From contig CAXAMN010013814.1 of assembly GCA_963970005.1 (NCBI GenBank), forward strand, positions 62,001 through 126,000: DNA of 64,000 nucleotides. The letters are read 5' to 3'. Made by a program: the position numbers and the translations under genes. Position 1 is the stretch's first letter. Each line of letters begins with the position of its first letter. This document shows, one piece after another, positions 59,860-64,000 of this stretch. Under the pieces are notes generated by a model. That model was not told the DNA's origin, did no database searches, and was given only the letters and a program-made list of their open reading frames with translations. Origin of the DNA: Durusdinium trenchii (Eukaryota; Sar; Dinophyceae; Suessiales; Symbiodiniaceae).

Positions 59860-60494
59860 GTGCGGACACATGGTGCGGTGGGGTCGAAGCGTCCGTCTGG
59901 CGCGTTTAGAGAGTTCCGGCGTGTTTACGGGCAGGAACCTGTTTTGGGCATATGAATCAGTAGCATCTCCTCAACCCACTTGAAAGATGAACATGCCTAT
60001 GACCAGTTATTAAACTACGGCCAGTCCCTGCCTAGCACAGCTAAGATGTAAGATGTCGGGATTGGAAAGTAGGTGTAAAAGAATAGAATCATCGCTTTGT
60101 GCTGATAGAGGATAGACTCCACTACATGTAGGTTTCCTTGAGGTGCTCAATTGTCCTGGCGGGCAGCACATAGTACATTTGAAGAACCTTTCAGTTTTAC
60201 TCATGCCGTGCCACTTCGAGTTTACCCACGTTGAGCTTGCACAGTGAGTTTGCCATGTTTCAGACATTATGTGATTGAGCCGACCACATTCCTTCCATCA
60301 TCCTGGTGCAATGTGTGGTGTGAACCATTTTCAGCTGTTGTTCTTGCTCCAAGCGCATTGCAGCAAGTATAGCAAGTCAACATATGCAATGGAAAGAGTT
60401 TGCCACCATGAACACCTTGGCCAGCACCGAGCCGATGTTGTTGAGTTAATTAGGACATGTTTTTTTCCTGAAATGATCTCAAAACAATGTTTCA

Positions 60495-60740
60495 ATGCTT
60501 AAGAGAAGCTCTGAACGATTTCTAGTTGATGTTCCCTACGTTCCTGTTTCAGCCAGCAAATCAGATGCAGCGGATGCACCTGAAGCAGTCAGCCCCACAG
60601 ATTTCGGTCGAACTTCACCTCTGAGTATCTCAGGCTCAGACCATGGAGCCAGGGCTGAAAGAGATACTTATACCATGAATGGGTCATGGTCATGGGGGTT
60701 ATGTATGGAAGTATTCAATATATGGATGGTTTGGGATTGA
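60495..60740 (+). CDS. Unassigned coding-like segment
   Basis: It contains VPYVPVSASKSDAADAPEAV and SPTDFGRTSPLSISGSDHG, a Ser/Pro/Ala-rich, disordered-looking stretch. Its exon limits are unknown. Confidence 0.35.
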   Translation: MLKRSSERFLVDVPYVPVSASKSDAADAPEAVSPTDFGRTSPLSISGSDHGARAERDTYTMNGSWSWGLCMEVFNIWMVWD

Positions 60741-61101
60741 ATTTCAAGGTGCAGACAACCAGATTGATACTGATAATCTTATCCTTAAATCCGGTGGCGG
60801 CTTGAACCCCTGCGTTGGTGTTACTCAGCCGTGGCTGAGCCGCCATGGAGACTGATGATAGCTTGGTGGAGTACTTCGAGAACCTGTAGCCTTGGTCGAG
60901 ATGGTGTTGATGTGATCAGCTTGCAAGACATTAAATGTTCTGAGCAAACATTCCGGATAGCATCAATATTGAGAAGTGAGGGATATCAGCCCCTTCACTG
61001 GAGTGACAAAGTAGCAGACCTACCATCCTCAATTTAGGTAGAAACCCATAGGCAAAGCGGTTCTGAGTTCCAGTTCTTTTCCTGAATGAAGAACTTCCAG
61101 G

Positions 61102-62202
61102 TACAGACAAGGCGGAACAGAAGGCACAATCTGTCAGAGCCCTGACCCTGAACGCTTGAAATCACTGGCATTTCTCAACACCATGGCTGCTTGCCTGCAA
61201 AACATGGGCCGCCACCGCGAGGCGGAGCCCTTGCACCGGCGAATCCTACAAGTCCGTCATGGCACGCTTGGAGAGGAACACCCAGGCACCGTGGCATCCA
61301 TGAACAACTTGGCCGTTTGTTTGCGCTGCACAGGCCGCCATCGAGAAGCAGAGCCTTTATATCGGAAGACTTTAGAGATACGAGAACGGATCCTTGGAGC
61401 TGAACATCCAGACACTCTGACGTCAATGAACAACTTGGCCATGTACCTGAGAAGTATGGGCCGCCTAAGTGACGCGGAGATCTTATACCGGAAGACTTGG
61501 GGCATCTGAGAGGGCACACTTGGAGCTGAACATCCGTGCACTTTGGCATCGATGAACAACTTGGCCATTTGTTTGCGTCACATGGGCCGACACCAAGAAG
61601 CAGAGCCTTTGTACCGAAAGACTATAGAGGTTCGAGAGCGCATCCTCGGGGCTGAACATCCAGACACATTGACCTCAATGAACAACTTATCGATTTATTT
61701 GACCAGCATGGGCCGACACCAAGAAGCGGAGTCTTTGGATTCTCGAACTTTCGAAGCTCGGGAGCGCATCCTTGGGGCTGAACATCCAGACACGTTAAGT
61801 TCCATGAACAACTTGGCCGTTTCGCTCGAAAGCACCGGACGTCACCAAGAGGCTGAAGACCTCTACCGGAAAGCCCTGCAAGCACAAGAACGAAGCCTTG
61901 GAGTGGAACACCCCGACACGCTGCTGTCGAACTGGAACTTGGCGATTCTGCTGCTTCGCACCCGTCGCTGCTGCGAAGCCTGGCCCCTGCTGGGCAGAGC
62001 CTGGCCTCGCCTCGGCGCAACCACCCAAGCAGTGCGACGGGTGGCGAACTGGTGCTGTTGGTGTCGAAGAAGACGTAGAAACGGCCTCAGAGGGTGTGGT
62101 TCTGTCAGGTGGTTGAGTGTTGCGGGGACAGTGGTCGCTGCAGTTTTTGTGGGGATGTTTGTCAAGGGCGGGCATTATTTGTTTTGTGTGTGTTGCGTTT
62201 AG
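61102..62202 (+). pseudogene. Kinesin-light-chain-type TPR ORF with one in-frame stop
   Basis: About seven 42-residue units follow M-NNLA-x-x-L-x-x-x-G-R-x-x-EAE-x-LYRK-x-L...LG-x-EHPDTL. The frame is the same before and after a TGA at 61507-61509, which sits where other units have Arg (CGA). A single C-to-T change would explain it. No intron can remove the stop. The tail has a basic run (CRRRRRNG) and a hydrophobic helix (VAGTVVAAVFVGMFV) before TAG... TTT, suggesting a C-terminal membrane anchor. Such TPRs bind proteins. No introns are seen, unlike the neighbour genes, suggesting retroposition or recent expansion. Confidence 0.8.
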
Positions 62203-62364
62203 GCTTTTCTTGTTGGATCTGCTTCTTGTTGCCTTTGAAGTTTAGGGACATCAATATGGTTTTGCCACCGCAAGCTCAGGAACACCGGTGCATCTCGAGG
62301 AACCTGACCCTGACCCTGACCTTGAGCTGGGGCCGCTTCTGGTCGCGGATCGGCACAAAGAGGA

Positions 62365-62727
62365 GTGAAGAGCAACGGTCCGGGCTTTTTCAGCGATTTT
62401 GTCCAAGCTGCATGGTGCCAGCCGCGCCGCGCAGCGTTCTGCCTATCCGTGGCGCGCGCCTGCGTGGCTCGCGTACGCGCGGGCCCGGACCTTGAAGTGA
62501 CTCATTCAGGGCACGCCGGAGAACTGCTGGTGCAAAACTCCGTTGAGATCAGCAACGCAGCAGCGCAGCCTACGCAGGACCGGAAGAAGAGATCAAAGAT
62601 ACCGTGCTGCTGCAGCGATGCAAAAGCTATCACGAAGTCGAGCATGTTTTGTGGCTCCGCGGGGATGGGAGGAGTCATGAAGGATGGGTTAAGCCGAGAC
62701 AACCAGCCAGTTGTGGTTACGATATAG
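62365..62727 (+). CDS. Coding-like segment, possible domain IIb exon at 62638-62682
   Basis: The part SSMFCGSAGMGGVMKDGLSR resembles the IIb segment with C-x-x-G-x-x-GL-x-x-x-x-x-R-x-x-N, in the right place after exon 30. It starts with T, not the usual G, and the donor is uncertain. Upstream residues are unassigned. Confidence 0.3.
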   Translation: MKSNGPGFFSDFVQAAWCQPRRAAFCLSVARACVARVRAGPDLEVTHSGHAGELLVQNSVEISNAAAQPTQDRKKRSKIPCCCSDAKAITKSSMFCGSAGMGGVMKDGLSRDNQPVVVTI

Positions 62728-64000
62728 GTAAGCAGTGTTCTTGGAGGGTAGCAGGTTGGTCTCAAGATGAGAGAACAACCAAACTTCATGTACTGGTGCC
62801 AATCGCTGTTGATTGAACCTGTAAGCAGAACTCGCCAAAAAATAGACATATAGTTTTTTGGGGAGAAGGATGGAACAGACCATTTTCGAAATTTGGTAGG
62901 GAGGTGCAGAAGTCTCAAGTCTTGTTTTTGGGAGTTCTGCACCCCTTTCGAGTTTTTGGAGACGCATCCACACAACCTCTTGGTCGCAATGTAATTATTT
63001 CATTTTTAGTCCATGTTCCTTGGTAATTATTGACATGTTCCTTGGTATTGATAGGAAAGCAACCATGCTTGGGGTGGTTGGTGGTCCAAAATAGAGGTCA
63101 CTCAGGCTCTAGACTCTAGGTATTTCTATACATCTCCTATGCATCCAGCTGAGGTGGTGCCCTTCGTGCTGCCAGCGGGAGCGCCCACTGTGGGGACCCT
63201 CTCAGGCCGAAGAAATGGGCAAGTGGGCGGATCAAGACCTTTCAAAGAGACTTGATATATGTAAATATAGTATATAGTCCGGCATATTAATGTATATATT
63301 AATACCCGTATTTAATAGTATTTATATCGTACACTTTAGTACATTTTGGCTGTGACACATGAGATAGTATAGTATACTACAGTGTGTTGGGAATTATTAA
63401 GATAGCGGGCACAAGATGGCACACGTCCTGCCTTTGGCATTTGTGCACTTGGAGTTTTTTTGTGGGTGGCAATGGTGGCTATGATAAGTATATAGCACTG
63501 TGAGAAGGTCCCCTTTTTCGACACCAGGACTATACACTTGTGTGCATGCCGTGTGTTTTGCAAAATGGTTTTGGCACCAAAAGGTAATTTTTTGCTGGAC
63601 ATCCAACACATGCAGACTTAGGAGGATTGTGCCCAAACAAACAAGTTGTGGGAGCATGTTTTTCTTTGCACAAGTCATGAACGAAGAACAAAGTCCCACA
63701 CAAACTTCCAAGCTTCCGAAGCTCAGGTAAATTCATGGCTTCCCAAGCTGTGGCCTTCATGTTGGAGTATAAGCTATAGTCTATAGTGCATTACAAGTCC
63801 TCCCCAAACCCTCGTGTAGCTTGTATATGCTTGTGTGGAAACATAGTTTTTATAAAGAGAGTGACGACAGTAGTGCGCTTTGCAAGAACCAGAGGTGTTT
63901 CCCACGAGAATGTTGTACTAGTGTCCCCGTGCAGGTGGGCATGGCTCGAACGAGCTCGAAGTAATGTGATCAATTTCATATATGTGTTTGTTTGTTTTTG
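62728..64000. other. Unassigned end of window
   Basis: AT-rich with short repeats. A GC-richer patch after CAGCTGAG at 63154 reads VVPFVLPAGAPTVGTLS and may be an exon, but no family is clear. Confidence 0.35.

Noticed and set aside
1..64000. Dinoflagellate spliced-leader relic or SL RNA gene
   Set aside because: No stretch matching the end of the leader (TTTTGGCTCAAG) was found by eye. GGCTCAAG near 59238 lacks the rest.

Overview
The window looks like nuclear DNA of a dinoflagellate, most like the Symbiodiniaceae. The evidence is the splicing style: tiny exons, 5' splice sites that are mostly GC or GA instead of GT, and exons that nearly always begin with G after AG. There are also very long introns, many dispersed hairpin repeats, and two 10-N scaffold gaps (1863-1872 and 26502-26511). 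No bacterial-type gene organisation, rRNA, convincing tRNA or CRISPR is visible. All exon calls were made by eye from frame, splice sites and protein family motifs. No alignment was run.

Main result: most of the window is one plus-strand gene, a proton-translocating NAD(P) transhydrogenase. Thirty exons (mean about 49 nt, 1,462 coding bases in all) are recognisable from 10776 to 59859. They read in the family order: domain I N-terminal half (10776-31264), Rossmann half with G-x-G-x-x-G (32501-46681), linker (48817-52055), then membrane domain IIa (55124-59209) and the start of IIb (59815-59859). The first 24 exons join in one frame for 385 codons. The only loosely placed junction is between exons 20 and 21. 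Exons are probably missing before 10776, between 52055 and 55124, between 56440 and 57014, and after 59859.

Other genes sit inside or beside this host gene. The 11.4-kb intron 16940-28377 holds a second micro-exon gene on the same strand (about 17836-28304). It encodes an unrecognised acidic protein and contains a tandem array of 18-, 18- and 30-nt exons. A 1.7-kb element with inverted ends has inserted into that array at 24641-26342. The 7.3-kb intron 37493-44786 holds a plus-strand ORF (38508-39137), a 331-codon minus-strand ORF with Lys-Arg-Pro-Ala motifs (42899-43894) and a plus-strand exon with a Ser/Asp tail (44099-44374).

Upstream, 1392-5428 carries exons of an ankyrin-repeat protein. 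Downstream, 61102-62202 carries an intronless kinesin-light-chain-type TPR ORF interrupted by one in-frame stop.

The introns are rich in short inverted-repeat (MITE-like) elements. One family has four copies, and one copy ends 9 nt before a transhydrogenase exon. Several tandem-repeat families recur at distant places in the window.
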